Source of the DNA: Antedon mediterranea
Taxonomy: Eukaryota > Echinodermata > Crinoidea > Comatulida > Antedonidae
Length of the DNA stretch: 64,000 bases
Assembly: GCF_964355755.1 (NCBI RefSeq)
Contig: NC_092672.1
Coordinates: forward strand, 10,414,501 to 10,478,500
Direction: 5' to 3'
Both the position numbers and the translations under genes were made by a program. Shown here in pieces: positions 39,701 through 46,366 of the stretch (the first letter of the stretch is position 1; each line of letters opens with the position of its first letter). The notes below the pieces were generated by a model. That model saw nothing but the letters and a program-made list of their open reading frames with translations, made no database searches and was not told where the DNA came from.

Positions 39701-42700
39701 CAACTGAGTCTAGACTACCCTTTGGGACTTTGCACCACTGGTAGCTAGTCCTGGATAGCTCACATTTTACTGACAAAAAGTCTAAATCTTATGCTCTTTT
39801 ACCAACTAAGATCTTTTCATAATTGTATTTTCAGGGAAAAAACTCTCAAATCTAATTTATGGTTAAAATAATTTCCACATTTTTTTGGCTTGATTCCCAT
39901 GTTTATAAACTTGAACTGGTTAGCACCCGCTTGTCTTCATATTATTTTTGTTACTATTTTTAGATTTTTTCCTTACCCCCACAACAATATTAATTTGTTA
40001 CTTATTTTTAGAATTTCACCACACGGAATATTAATTTTTTACTATTTTTAGACTTCCTCCACACAAACTGATAACTTGAATGTTACTATTTTTAGACTTT
40101 CACAACTTTGATCTTTAGTATAGTTTTTCGTCACAGCTGTCTTATATACAATCTTCATAAATGTCGCTCATAGCAATTAAGTGTTGATTTAGGAAATAGA
40201 AAAACTTTGTATGTGCTAATTAAAAATGAGCTTTTTAGATATAGATATTAGGAAATGGGTTGTTCTCTAATAAAGTAAGTTTTTGAAAGCTTACCAATAA
40301 CATTTTTTCTAAAGCTCTGTCTACACTATCAAACTAGTTTGAAAAAATGATGTGATATGCCCAAATATGGTAGTGATATGCTTAAATATGGTAGTGATGT
40401 GATGTCATCATCATCATCCATATATGGGCACATTAAAGTTTTTTGTCACATAAAGTTTGATAGTGCAGACATAACTTTAGCCAGGTTAAGTTGCTAGTTA
40501 TGTTCTGAAAAGTTTTTTTGTTCAAAATTAAACCTGAGAGTAAGATTTATGCTCAATGTCAGATTTTCTTTCTTGGCAAGACTTTTACTGTACAATTTAA
40601 GAAATCAAAAGAAGGTAACATTTTATATAGGCATCAAATATAGTGTCTTTTCTCAAGCATAATTTACAGCATAGGAATCTTTAACTTTTAATTGAACTTT
40701 GATATTAGCTAAAGATCATTGCATTTTGGAAAACTATGCTACGTATACGTATTTGGTGACAGTGTCTGCTAATTAAGCCAAGAGAATACAGTTTTAAGAC
40801 CTTGAAATAACAGTATTTTCCAGCCAACAGAAATGGGTCAGGCTTTGAAAAAACACAATCTTAAATAAGGTTTTCAAAACCCCAATTGATTCCAGTCATA
40901 ATTGTCAAAACCAGTTTCTGCGGAATAATCGTGTCTCAACTTTAAGGCTTTTAATTTGAGTTAAAATTAGGCTGCAACATGATTTTTGTTAACAGATCAC
41001 TAAAAACCAGTTTCCAATAAAACCGTTTTTGGGGGATTTTTTCTATAGAAATAAATGCCCTATGTTTTTTTTTCTTATCTTCTTTTTTTTGTTTTAATAT
41101 ATGTAAATTATCTTATCTTACTTAATTGAAGTAATAATAATAATTCTATAACAAATTATTTTTAATTTTGTTGCAGGTTAATGCCAAAACCGAACTTGCG
41201 TTACGATACAATGACATCTCTCCACTAGAAAATCACCATTGTGCTGTTGCATTTGAGATCCTTGAGAAGCCACATTGCAACATATTTAAGAACATTGGTC
41301 CTGAACGCTACAAACGTGTACGCGAAGGCATGATCAAGACGATACTGGCAACCGACATGGCGCGCCACAATGAAATACTCAGCGAGTTCAAGTCCATAAG
41401 AGACAACATTGATTATTCAAATAAAAAGCACAAAGATCTTGTAAGTCAAAGTGTAACCTTAATAGAGGTTTCAGATGTTTCCCCTGAATAGTGGTGTCCC
41501 CCTGAATAGTGGGCTACCCTGAATACTGGTGTCCCCCTGAATAGTGGTGTCCCCCTGAATAGTAGTGTCCCCCTGAATAGTGGTGTCCCCCTGAATTGTG
41601 ATTCCCCCTGAATTGTGTTGTCCCCCTGAATAGTGGTGTCCCCCTGAATAGTGGTGTCCTCCTGAATAGTGGTGTCCCCCTGAATAGTGGTGTCCCCCTG
41701 AATAGTTATGTCCCCCTGAATAGTTGTGTCCCCCTGAATAGTTGTGTCCCTCTGAATAGTGGTGTCCCCCTGAATAGTGGTGTCCTCCTGAATAGTGGTG
41801 TCCCCCTGAATAGTGGTGTCCCCCTGAATAGTTGTGTCCCCCTGAATAGTTGTGTCCCCCTGATTAATGGTGTCCCCCTGATTAATGGTGTCCCCTTGAA
41901 TAGTGGTGTTCCCTTGAATAGTGGTGTTCCCCTTGAATAGTGGTGTTCCCCCTGAATAGTGGTGTTCCCCCTGAATAGTGGCGTCCCCCTGAATAGTGGC
42001 GTCCTCCTGAATAGTGGCGTCCTCCTGAATAGTGGCGTCCTCCTGAATAGTGGTGTTCCTTTGAATAGTGGTGTTCCTTTGAATAGTGGTGTCCTCCTGA
42101 ATAGTGGTGTCCTCCTGAATAGTGGTGTCCTCCTGAATAGTGGTGTCCTCCTGAATAGTGGTGTCCTCCTGAATAGTGGTGTTCCCCTGAATAGTGTGTT
42201 CCCCTGAATAGTGGTGTTCCCCTGAATAGTGGTGTTCCCCTGAATAGTGGCCCCCCCTGAATAGAGGTATCCACCTATAAAGTCAATTTGATGCCGTTTA
42301 GGTTATGTTCAGGCCATATAATCACACTACCGTAGAACACCTATTATTATACCCAACAAAGTGAACCTATAAGAGAGGTGTGTCCCCAGGTGTTGGTTGT
42401 AGTGTTAAAAACATATATTGCCGCTCTTAATAATGGTTGGATGCGGTGTTAAAATATATATTGCTACTCGTTAGTTGAACATAAAAGTTTTCCCTTAATA
42501 GGTGTTTTCCTTGAATAGGGGTGTTCTTTGAATAGGGGTGTTCCTTAAATAGGGATGTTCCAAAGGAAAGGTTTCAGTCAGTACTAACTTTGTATTATAA
42601 GAGAGGGTACATTTTAATTAGCATCGTAATAGCAAGTATTACAATGCATTTTCGGATGTGTCCCAATCGGGATGAAATTTTGTTTTTGTTTTTTATTTAT

Positions 42701-45513
42701 TTTTGACTGGTCAAAATCGGTACCTTAAGGCCTTGTATTAGTAAGTAGGCCATTTTGATCATCACAAAATGTTTTTTTTTTTTTATTTGTTTATTCATTT
42801 ATTTCTTCTCGAATTGCATGAGTTTAAAACAAACAAAAACAAAAGCTATTTATAGTCAATTTACAAAAAAAAACAGACTTTATACATAATAAGAAAAATC
42901 TAAAATTTCATTCAAAAGTTGCACTATCATCATGTTTATAAACGTCAATGAAACAGCTTTAATAAAAGTGTAAACACACAAAAAAAGTATTATATAATTC
43001 ATTACTAAAGTTCAATGATGTTTTTCACTCATAATTCAATAACAAACTTTTGACATTTTAGCCTCTAAATGTGTTTATTAAAATATGATGTTTTCAATCA
43101 TAAATCCAATACTGACTGATGCAATAAATGTAGAAATGTTATTGAAAACTAAGCAATTATGAATTTCTCTTGCATCTCTTAAGCTTCCTTCTTCCTGCTT
43201 GTAACCTGCCTAGGATCATTTGATCTCCTCATTTCACAACAAATCAATCAACTATGTGTTATGTAAGGCTACAATATTACATAACGGTTTTATTTATCCA
43301 GTTGAATCTCCATCAGGGGATAATACAGTATGATTATACAGCCTTATACTTTTCAAATGCGTAAAACCCCTCATTAATATTGTTCCGTGTGACCTGTGAA
43401 ATTGATGCACAATCACATTTTTTTAAAGTATTTTTGTAAGTCTGAAAAAAGGCTCAGAAAGATTGTTCATACCTGATTTTATATTCCCTGGATTTGATGT
43501 AGATATAAAATTACTGATGACATCGTCATTTGTTTGTAATACATTATTTTTTGGATATTTTTCATTTATTTTGTACGTTTCTAGGCTTAGCTTTAGTGAA
43601 GGTAAACAAACATTCTTAGCTGTGTATCATATCATGATGAGTACAACTACTAATTTCCCTATATGAAAGAACTAATGCACTGTATCTCATCTACTATGCC
43701 CCTATGATCCTCTAGGTCATGGGACAACCAGAACTAGTAACTTTATAGCTATAGGATTTACATGTTGGGGAAGTCAAACTTTGATTTTAAAGAACTTTTG
43801 GTCTCATACCATATATTAGGCATCTAAAGTATTTTGGAAACGAATGAACAATATTTATAAAAGGTATCTGAAATATTTGTTCTGTGTTTTTTTAATTGTA
43901 CAGTTAATGATGATATGCATCAAGGTGTCTGACATCTCAAATGAAGCACGACCGATGGATGTCTCTGACCCGTGGATAGATTGCTTACTAACGGAATTCT
44001 TCAACCAGGTGCTGTACTGCATGATATTCAATCAATACTAGTTATAAATTATTCTTGGCATCTCTATTGTATCACTGCACATTTATTGTATTTTACAACA
44101 TAGATGCATTAGAAAACGAGAAAATAAACTCTTTACAAAAATAATCAGATGAGTGGGTGAGGAGGGGGTGGTTTAATCGTTTAATGATACAAATTAAACA
44201 AAAATTAAATCTAATTGCTAAGGTATTTTTCCCTATATGTTTGTGTTAAGAAAATAGGCAATTCTAAACAGAGTATTCTGCCTTTGCATTATGTAATAAG
44301 CAATTTAAAATTATTCTACTGCCAGTGGCTATTTGTTTATTCTAAATCTAAATTATACAATTAGATATTTGGGGTAAATTACAGTGACTGGTTCTAACAT
44401 TGGTAAAACAAACTAAAATCATACATTAATGAGGAGAAACATAGTCACTGCAGTAGAATGATTTTGCCATGATTTCCAAATCCTTATTTGTATTCTTTTT
44501 ATTCTGAATACAGTAAATGATTATTTTCAATATTTTGCTGTTTACAATAGGGAGACATTGAGAAACTTCAAGGGCTACCAGTTGCCCCATTTATGGATCG
44601 TGAGAAAACAACGAAGCCCTCGTCACAAGTCGGGTTTATTGGATTTGTATTGTTACCCCTTTTTGAAACTTTAGCAGCTCTATTTCCGGTGCTTGATGTA
44701 AGTAAATAATATGTTTCTTTTTTTTAACCTTTAAAGATGTATTGCCCTAAAAAAAAAAAAAAATGAGGATTTAAAAAAAAAACTTTTAATAGGCCATTTT
44801 GCAGTTTCAATCAAGTTATTCACTTCTGTAAAAAAATAATAATTATTTCACTTATTTTTTTCTTTAATTTACATTTTTTCATGTAAATCATTTTTTTTTT
44901 TTTCGATCCAGCTTTTGCTGCAAGTATATGTGACATTAAAATGAAAACAAATTAAAAAAAAAACAAATATTTTTCATGGGGACAATATATCTTTAAATAG
45001 TGGTGTTGCTATAGCTTCTTTTCATCCAATATCAAACATAATTTTTATCACTAGTGATGTAGTTCATTGACACATGGTTTGATTTGATTTTATTTCCTTG
45101 AACCAATGATCTTAAATTCTGAGGTGATTTCAAAATGCCTACCATCTGAAATTCATATTAATGAAAACCAACTTTGCAACTTGTGGCCAGGTTATGTATG
45201 CAGACCATTTATCAAACAAATCATAAATGCCTGAGGTTGTAGGTAGTGTACTCTTAGTTTCAGAGACATTTTAATTTGATAAATTCTTATTAATGATGAA
45301 TTTGTTTTTCAATTTAAGGAACACATTGTTGAACCAGTAAGGAAAGCACTGAAATATTACACTGACATGGTGAAAGCATTAGAAGAAGAGAAGAAACGGA
45401 AGGAGGAACGACAAGAAAATGGAGAAAACATGGTAAAAAATGGAGAAACTACAAAAATGAGAAAACTTTCACAGACCAACGGTTCAGTAGCGAGCCAAGT
45501 AGAAGCTAAATAA
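641..45513 (+). CDS. PDE9A: PDE9A: high-affinity cGMP-specific 3',5'-cyclic phosphodiesterase 9A (12 coding exons)
   Basis: Hydrolyses cGMP to 5'-GMP. In vertebrates this is a high-affinity, cGMP-selective enzyme without GAF domains. The coding segments 641-734, 7340-7489, 7903-7951, 8579-8681, 9148-9290, 13027-13168, 15659-15754, 26925-27047, 41177-41440, 43904-44008, 44551-44697 and 45319-45513 join without a frame break to 1611 nt, or 536 residues, close to the short human isoform PDE9A2 (533). Every intron is GT-AG. Residues 1-175 form the divergent N-terminal region and about 177-490 the catalytic domain. Seen directly: general acid H248; metal ligands H252, H288, D289 and D398 (motifs HNFKH, HDLDHPG and SDISNE); invariant glutamine Q449 followed by the clamp F452. 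Numbering runs four below human PDE9A2 throughout. The C-terminal tail is lysine/glutamate-rich. The start ATG has A at -3. The function assignment is very secure; only UTR limits and alternative first exons are open. Confidence 0.96.
740..1075. repeat. AGGCCTA-rich segment
   Basis: The first 340 bases of intron 1 contain many overlapping copies of AGGCCTA, TAGGCTAGG and GCTAGCTAGG. The same palindromic word recurs singly throughout the window (for example 2706, 8733, 10903, 28700, 38285, 52394, 60380 and 61665), so this is a local concentration of a dispersed word. Confidence 0.55.
2125..2440 (+). repeat. Tandem repeat, ~92 bp unit
   Basis: Three to four diverged units share the blocks AAATTTGATACA, ACTACTATTCTAT and GATTTCTGACCATTCAAATG. 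Successive GATTTCTGAC blocks start at about 2221, 2313 and 2405. It lies inside intron 1 and is not coding. Confidence 0.7.
2990..3212 (+). mobile_element. 3' part of a TTAA-flanked MITE-like element
   Basis: It ends in GGACAGTACATCTTTAA and shares its interior (TTTTTTCTACG, TTAAAACTGC, TATTTTTCATGTTT) with the copy ending at 56449. The family also includes the complete copy at 44735-44992, whose ends are inverted. The 5' end of this copy is unclear. Confidence 0.5.
7340..7489 (+). CDS. PDE9A: PDE9A exon 2
   Basis: Encodes residues 32-81 of the N-terminal region, including the segment [20 protein letters not shown]. This aligns with the vertebrate stretch around TTISLLTTDDAMVSIDP. The acceptor is TTTTTTCAG and the donor ACA|GTAAGT. 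Intron phases are 1 on both sides, so this exon could be skipped without a frameshift. Confidence 0.88.
7490..7902. other. PDE9A intron 2
   Basis: 413 bp. Just after the donor there is a TTAA followed by GATGTATTGTCCCCC (7500-7518), matching one terminus of the TTAA-flanked MITE family. The other terminus is not recognisable, so this is a truncated copy. Confidence 0.55.
7903..7951 (+). CDS. PDE9A: PDE9A exon 3 (49 nt)
   Basis: Small exon for residues 82-97 ([14 protein letters not shown]), between TTATAG and GTAAGT. Entry phase is 1 and exit phase 2. It is the start of a helical stretch that continues into exon 4. Support comes from frame continuity with the flanking exons plus good splice sites. 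Confidence 0.82.
7952..8578. other. PDE9A intron 3
   Basis: 627 bp, half of it occupied by a 326 bp Harbinger-type MITE (8178-8503). The remainder is AT-rich with nothing recognised. Confidence 0.75.
8178..8503. mobile_element. PIF/Harbinger-type MITE, family A, copy 1
   Basis: It is bounded by TAA target duplications at 8175-8177 and 8504-8506. The inverted ends read AGCGTGGTTCCCACTAG at both extremes, and the subterminal sequence is rich in AACGCAA/TTGCGTC. The interior is longer than in the 146-151 bp copies at 49908 and 62054. The 3 bp TWA target site and short non-coding body fit a PIF/Harbinger MITE. A 79-codon open frame inside it is incidental. Confidence 0.85.
8579..8681 (+). CDS. 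PDE9A: PDE9A exon 4 (coiled-coil-like)
   Basis: Residues 98-132 read [16 protein letters not shown]... and end in [10 protein letters not shown]. The charged helical heptads match the position of the vertebrate LAVLEKRVELEGLKVVEIEK helix, which is involved in dimer contacts. The acceptor is ATTTAG and the donor GAG|GTAAGA. Exit phase is 0. Confidence 0.9.
8682..9147. other. PDE9A intron 4
   Basis: 466 bp of AT-rich sequence. Apart from one TAGGCCTA word near 8733, nothing is recognised. Confidence 0.6.
9148..9290 (+). CDS. PDE9A: PDE9A exon 5
   Basis: Residues 133-179 ([17 protein letters not shown] ... VWEKFKKM), the linker leading into the catalytic domain. It diverges from vertebrates here. 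The acceptor is CTTTCAG and the donor GAG|GTAATT. Exit phase is 2. Confidence 0.88.
9320..9480 (+). mobile_element. SINE fragment
   Basis: It contains GGCGGTTAATGCC, TCCTGACCTAGTGAC and GTGCCAGGATTGTAACTC in the same order as the SINE at 20315-20530. The B-box region is degraded, so this is an old copy. Confidence 0.5.
10090..10220 (-). mobile_element. tRNA-derived SINE, reverse orientation
   Basis: Read on the minus strand, it has an A-box-like GTAGCTTGGTGGTTAA and a B box GGGTTCAATCCTGACC at about 10149-10164. These match the + strand SINE at 20315-20530. The body beyond the tRNA head is short. Confidence 0.7.
12360..12434 (+). mobile_element. SINE 3' tail with (ATT)n
   Basis: It has the block TACAGCGCTTAGAG, then GAAGCGCTTTATAAATT, then a run of ATT. 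This is the typical 3' end of the same SINE type that ends at 14957. No head is preserved here. Confidence 0.55.
12499..12632. mobile_element. MITE family B, copy 1
   Basis: The inverted ends are GCTCTGTCTATCAAAGTTTG and CAAAGTATAG...GTAGACAGAGC, flanked by TWA-like triplets. The interior words GACATGATGGTCATATCA and TTTAGGCACATCACAC match the copies at 16194, 40313 and 45830. Confidence 0.8.
13027..13168 (+). CDS. PDE9A: PDE9A exon 6 (start of catalytic domain)
   Basis: Residues 180-227. [20 protein letters not shown] is followed by [20 protein letters not shown], aligning with the vertebrate [20 protein letters not shown]. The N of FDNW begins the class I PDE catalytic fold. The acceptor is TTTACAG at 13026; a second AG at 13036 would break the frame. 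The donor is GAG|GTGAGT. Confidence 0.93.
13198..13420 (+). mobile_element. tRNA(Leu/Ser)-like SINE
   Basis: The head GAGTGACCGAGCGGTTAAGG is a near-perfect A-box/D-arm of a class II tRNA. A weak B box (TGTTCAAGGCT) follows at 13254. The body contains ACCCAGACTGGTACTGG and GGTTGGCGCTGCAC. The 3' boundary is approximate. Confidence 0.65.
14676..14960 (+). mobile_element. tRNA-derived SINE, near full length
   Basis: The A box is TGGCGCAGTGTGTTGGACG (14692 on) and the B box GGTTTGAATCC (14726-14736). The body includes AAGTGTATGAAATGGGTACC, and the tail TAGCGCATTGAGATC is followed by ATT repeats. This head-body-microsatellite order is typical of deuterostome SINEs. Confidence 0.8.
15659..15754 (+). 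CDS. PDE9A: PDE9A exon 7 (HNxxH motif)
   Basis: Residues 228-259. [15 protein letters not shown] contains H248, the proton donor to the leaving group, and H252, the first metal ligand (human H252 and H256). Bounded by TTTTTTAG and ATG|GTAAGT. Phase 0 on both sides. Confidence 0.96.
16194..16340. mobile_element. MITE family B, copy 2
   Basis: The left end AGCTCCATCTACCGTACGCT is degraded. The right end is GTTTGATAGTGTAGACAGAGCT. The interior GACATGATTATGTCATATCA is shared with the other copies. Confidence 0.78.
16767..16953. mobile_element. Short inverted-repeat element
   Basis: Arms of about 27 bp at 16767-16793 and 16927-16953 read GTCAGTGACGCCACAAAATG and, inverted, GTCAGTGACACCACAAATAG. 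The 133 bp interior is non-coding. No target duplication is obvious, and it may be a MITE or fold-back element. Confidence 0.6.
19190..19690 (+). pseudogene. Non-LTR retrotransposon reverse transcriptase fragment
   Basis: The catalytic YADD box is at 19228-19239 in the context [20 protein letters not shown], followed by FASEHDI. A later block at about 19540-19615 reads [20 protein letters not shown]. This is the palm/thumb region of a LINE RT. Stop codons and an insertion at about 19417-19520 separate the blocks, so it is dead. The clade is not assigned. Confidence 0.78.
20315..20530 (+). mobile_element. tRNA-derived SINE
   Basis: A-box-like TATCTTGGTGGTTAATGTGC and B box GGTTCAATCC at 20369-20378, followed by CTAGTGCCAGGGTTGTAACTC. 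The tail has TATAAAGCACTTCGATC. Reverse and degraded relatives are at 10090 and 9320. Confidence 0.75.
20785..21225 (+). mobile_element. Penelope-like/retroelement tail with hammerhead-like core, copy 1
   Basis: It starts in TA repeats and contains TTGATGA (20802-20808), a GGGC...GCCC hairpin (20810-20830) and GACA (20831-20834). It ends with TTTGCCTTTGGATTTATATA. Copy 2 at 23460-23670 has the same order without the expanded minisatellite. The hammerhead core is degenerate here (C to T at the first base, GAAA to GACA). Assignment to Penelope-like elements rests on the known occurrence of CTGATGA-hairpin-GAAA cores in that class. Confidence 0.55.
20898..21188 (+). repeat. 47 bp minisatellite, six units
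   Basis: The block GCTCTCCATTGATATCCAGC starts at 20901, 20948, 20995, 21048, 21095 and 21142. Unit three carries a 6 bp insertion. Copy 2 of the host element (23590-23635) has a single unit, so the array expanded after insertion or in a source copy. Confidence 0.9.
23460..23670 (+). mobile_element. Penelope-like/retroelement tail with hammerhead-like core, copy 2
   Basis: CTGATGA at 23496-23502, a GGGC/GCCT hairpin at 23504-23518 (four pairs including one G-T, loop TAGTGTT) and GAAA at 23519-23522 reproduce the conserved core of a hammerhead ribozyme. AGC TCT GCT follows and could form a minimal stem III. Stem I is not evident. It ends in TTTGCCTTTGGATTTATATA like copy 1. Confidence 0.55.
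25248..26173. mobile_element. 926 bp non-autonomous DNA transposon with TA target site
   Basis: The ends ACGCCTGTATTCTTAAACCG and, inverted, ACGCCCGTATTCTTAAACCG continue with imperfect inverted similarity (GGACTTTAGT). TA flanks both sides (25246-25247 and 26174-26175). The interior has several TTCGACT/AGTCGA palindromes and no open transposase. TA duplication suggests Tc1/mariner-like mobilisation. Confidence 0.8.
26703..26873. mobile_element. pogo/mariner-like MITE
   Basis: The left end CAGTCAACTCTCCCAATACC and inverted right end CAGTCAATTCTCTCAATACC enclose 171 bp. TA precedes the left end and CA, probably a mutated TA, follows the right. It sits 51 bp upstream of exon 8. Confidence 0.75.
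26925..27047 (+). CDS. PDE9A: PDE9A exon 8 (HDLDHPG motif)
   Basis: Residues 260-300, [20 protein letters not shown] and then [20 protein letters not shown]288 and D289 are the second and third metal ligands (human H292 and D293). The exon is 41 codons, phase 0 on both sides, with donor CAG|GTAAGT. Confidence 0.97.
27165..27825. mobile_element. Inverted-repeat element with subterminal repeats
   Basis: The left end ATACCGTAAATCTTCTAA and inverted right end ATACCGTGAATCTTCTAA enclose 661 bp. The left subterminal region contains direct units CTCTAATAGTAACCC, the reverse of the block at 56-195. An internal 174 bp tandem duplication is listed separately. Confidence 0.65.
27259..27556 (+). repeat. 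174 bp tandem duplication
   Basis: GTTACTGCAGAGTGCATGTA begins at 27259 and again at 27433. The following ~120 bases are nearly identical, including TGCCCTATGAATATTCATTT. The second copy is partial. The near identity implies a recent event. Overlapping open frames across it are by-products. Confidence 0.88.
32547..33170 (+). repeat. ~302 bp tandem duplication inside the nested transposon
   Basis: Units begin at GGGAACACG (32547 and 32849). Both contain TTTTTGTCGGGGAATATAAT, CATTGACCGTGAGAGTACGT and GGGTCGAGACGCGTGATATC. The second unit has an extra ~25 bp after GCGTTCGCGTTC. The left portion continues into unrelated sequence. Confidence 0.88.
33905..34260. repeat. Two GC-rich palindromic blocks
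   Basis: Blocks at about 33910-33970 and 34170-34235 both read GGGGCTTCGCCCC-like hairpin, then CCTGGACCC, then CCGGGGGC and TTGGCGGCCCC, then CGCTTCGCTCGC. They are diverged duplicates and contrast sharply with the AT-rich surroundings. They belong to the right end of the nested transposon. Confidence 0.75.
34722..35093. mobile_element. Inverted-repeat element, GTTTCTGCT ends
   Basis: The left GGTCCTGTTTCTGCTGCG and inverted right AAGGTCTGTTTCTGCTAC define about 370 bp. An inner inverted copy (GGCAGCAGAAACAAGAC at about 34790) could form a hairpin with the left end. The family is unknown and the ends approximate. Confidence 0.5.
38113..38581. mobile_element. 469 bp TA-flanked element with ~50 bp inverted repeats
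   Basis: The left end GAGAGGTTTCGCAATCTTAC and inverted right end GGGAGGTTTCGCAACCTTAC match for about 50 bp, continuing through ACGAATACGATAACGAAAAC. TA duplications are at 38111-38112 and 38582-38583. Additional TTCGT/ACGAA palindromes lie inside. It is non-coding and Tc1/mariner-like by target site. Confidence 0.88.
40313..40476. mobile_element. MITE family B, copy 3 (reverse)
   Basis: The left end AGCTCTGTCTACACTATCAA is the best preserved terminus of the family. The right end GTTTGATAGTGCAGACATAA has decayed. Interior words ATATGGTAGTGATATG and TGATGTCATCATCATC are the inverse of the + copies. Flanks are TAA and TTA. Confidence 0.82.
41177..41440 (+). CDS. PDE9A: PDE9A exon 9
   Basis: Residues 301-388. 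[20 protein letters not shown] is followed by [17 protein letters not shown] and [13 protein letters not shown]. It is the most conserved stretch relative to vertebrates. It is 88 codons with phase 0 at both ends. The acceptor is TTGCAG and the donor CTT|GTAAGT. An 18 bp minisatellite starts about 25 bases beyond the donor. Confidence 0.97.
41441..43903. other. PDE9A intron 9 (2.5 kb)
   Basis: The first 820 bases are dominated by an 18 bp minisatellite, with degenerate units reappearing at 42485-42560. The remainder (42600-43900) is AT-rich with no recognised element. Confidence 0.7.
41465..42270 (+). repeat. 18 bp minisatellite, roughly 44 units
   Basis: The unit is CCCCCTGAATAGTGGTGT with variants (CTCCTGAATAG, CCTTTGAATAG, TAGTTGTGTC). 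Because the period is a multiple of three, long open frames appear on both strands (for example 41882-42274 minus), but these are repeat artefacts. Degenerate units continue near 42485-42560. Confidence 0.95.
43904..44008 (+). CDS. PDE9A: PDE9A exon 10 (fourth metal ligand)
   Basis: Residues 389-423, [20 protein letters not shown] and then [16 protein letters not shown]398 is the fourth metal ligand (human D402). F420 stands where human PDE9A2 has Tyr424. Phase 0 at both ends, acceptor TTGTACAG, donor CAG|GTGCTG (a weaker site). Confidence 0.95.
44009..44550. other. PDE9A intron 10
   Basis: 542 bp of AT-rich sequence with nothing recognised. Confidence 0.6.
44551..44697 (+). CDS. PDE9A: PDE9A exon 11 (purine-binding glutamine)
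   Basis: Residues 424-472, [20 protein letters not shown] then [19 protein letters not shown]449 is the invariant glutamine that hydrogen-bonds guanine, and F452 is the hydrophobic clamp (human Q453 and F456). Phase 0 at both ends. Confidence 0.97.
44698..45318. other. PDE9A intron 11
   Basis: 621 bp. Its first half is the TTAA-flanked MITE at 44735-44992. The remainder is AT-rich and unassigned. Confidence 0.7.
44735..44992. mobile_element. TTAA-flanked MITE (family C), complete copy
   Basis: TTAA at 44731-44734 and 44993-44996 bound inverted ends AGATGTATTGCCC and AGATATATTGTCCCC. The interior is A/T-homopolymer-rich. Related ends occur at 7504, 3212 and 56445. A TTAA target suggests piggyBac- or Kolobok-type mobilisation. 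Confidence 0.75.
45319..45513 (+). CDS. PDE9A: PDE9A exon 12 (C-terminus and stop)
   Basis: Residues 473-536. [20 protein letters not shown] matches the last catalytic helix of vertebrates. A low-complexity charged tail ([20 protein letters not shown]) follows, ending in VEAK and TAA at 45511-45513. Confidence 0.95.
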   Translation, partial: EHIVEPVRKALKYYTDMVKALEEEKKRKEERQENGENMVKNGETTKMRKLSQTNGSVASQVEAK

Positions 45514-45829
45514 GAAAGTGCAAAAACAATCACGCATAGAGGGCAGTATTTGAATATTTCCTCTGACATTCAAAACTCGAGGCCATCTAGAAACGTATAT
45601 AAATTTGTATATATACTGTATATATAGTATAAAGTAAAGCTGTTTTAAGTATAAATAGATTTAAGAAGAATAATACCAAATATCAAGATTTGTGTACACA
45701 CTGTTGATGGTACAAATGTGTACATATGTATCTTGTTTACATGTGTCCAATTCAACACCATGTTAATTTCAGTTCAGTGAACCTCCCTGTGTGAACACCT
45801 ATCTAAGTAAACTCTTTTCTTAACACTAA

Positions 45830-45963
45830 AGCACTGTCTTCACTATCAAACATTATGTGACAACAAAATGTAATGTGCCGATATAAGGAGATGATGATGT
45901 CATATCACTACCATTTTTAGGCATATCACACTTTTGTTGTCAAGCTAGTTTGATAGTGTAGCT
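45830..45963. mobile_element. MITE family B, copy 4 (in the presumed 3' UTR)
   Basis: TAA duplications at 45827-45829 and 45964-45966 flank AGCACTGTCTTCACTATCAA and the inverse GTTTGATAGTGTAGCT. The right end has lost a GACAGA block. If transcribed, it would give the PDE9A mRNA a hairpin. Confidence 0.83.
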
Positions 45964-46366
45964 TAACATGCACTCGAATTGATTATAGCAGAGAACACTT
46001 TTGACTTTGTTTAGTTTTGTTAAATGTTTTGTCAATGAATACAATTTCTATAAATAACTGAAAATAATATAACTGGACCAACTGAACTTCTAGAATCTGC
46101 AATTAAATTTAGAAAAAACATAGTGAATAGAAAATTGAGGGGCACTCTGTGGAAGACTTAACATTGGCCCGAGAAATATCTGACATTGGCATGATAAAAC
46201 ATTCCTTTATCTTGTCCGAAAGGTTTCTGCTTACTGGTGGTTGAAAAATATGAACAACAACAAAAGGTTTCAAGGTTGAATCACCTAGAGTATATTTCCA
46301 ACCAATTTGTTATTCTTAATTCTGTCTTCTGAGATTCATGGTGACATATTATTTCATATTAACTTA

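Larger units (their letters stand above)
27048..41176. other. PDE9A intron 8 (14.1 kb)
   Basis: The largest intron. It holds an inverted-repeat element (27165-27825), AT-rich unassigned sequence (27.9-32.1 kb), the nested transposon composite (32128-34386), an inverted-repeat element near 34722, a TA-flanked element (38113-38581) and MITE family B copy 3 (40313-40476). No exon is recognised in it. Confidence 0.65.

Noticed and set aside
41882-42274. 130-codon open frame, minus strand, and its + strand counterpart
   Set aside because: Both are translations of the 18 bp minisatellite, whose period keeps frames open. They have no start context or homology.
43463-43666. Hydrophobic 67-codon open frame in intron 9
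   Set aside because: AT-rich sequence gives Phe/Ile/Leu-rich frames by chance. No splice sites fit the PDE9A reading frame.
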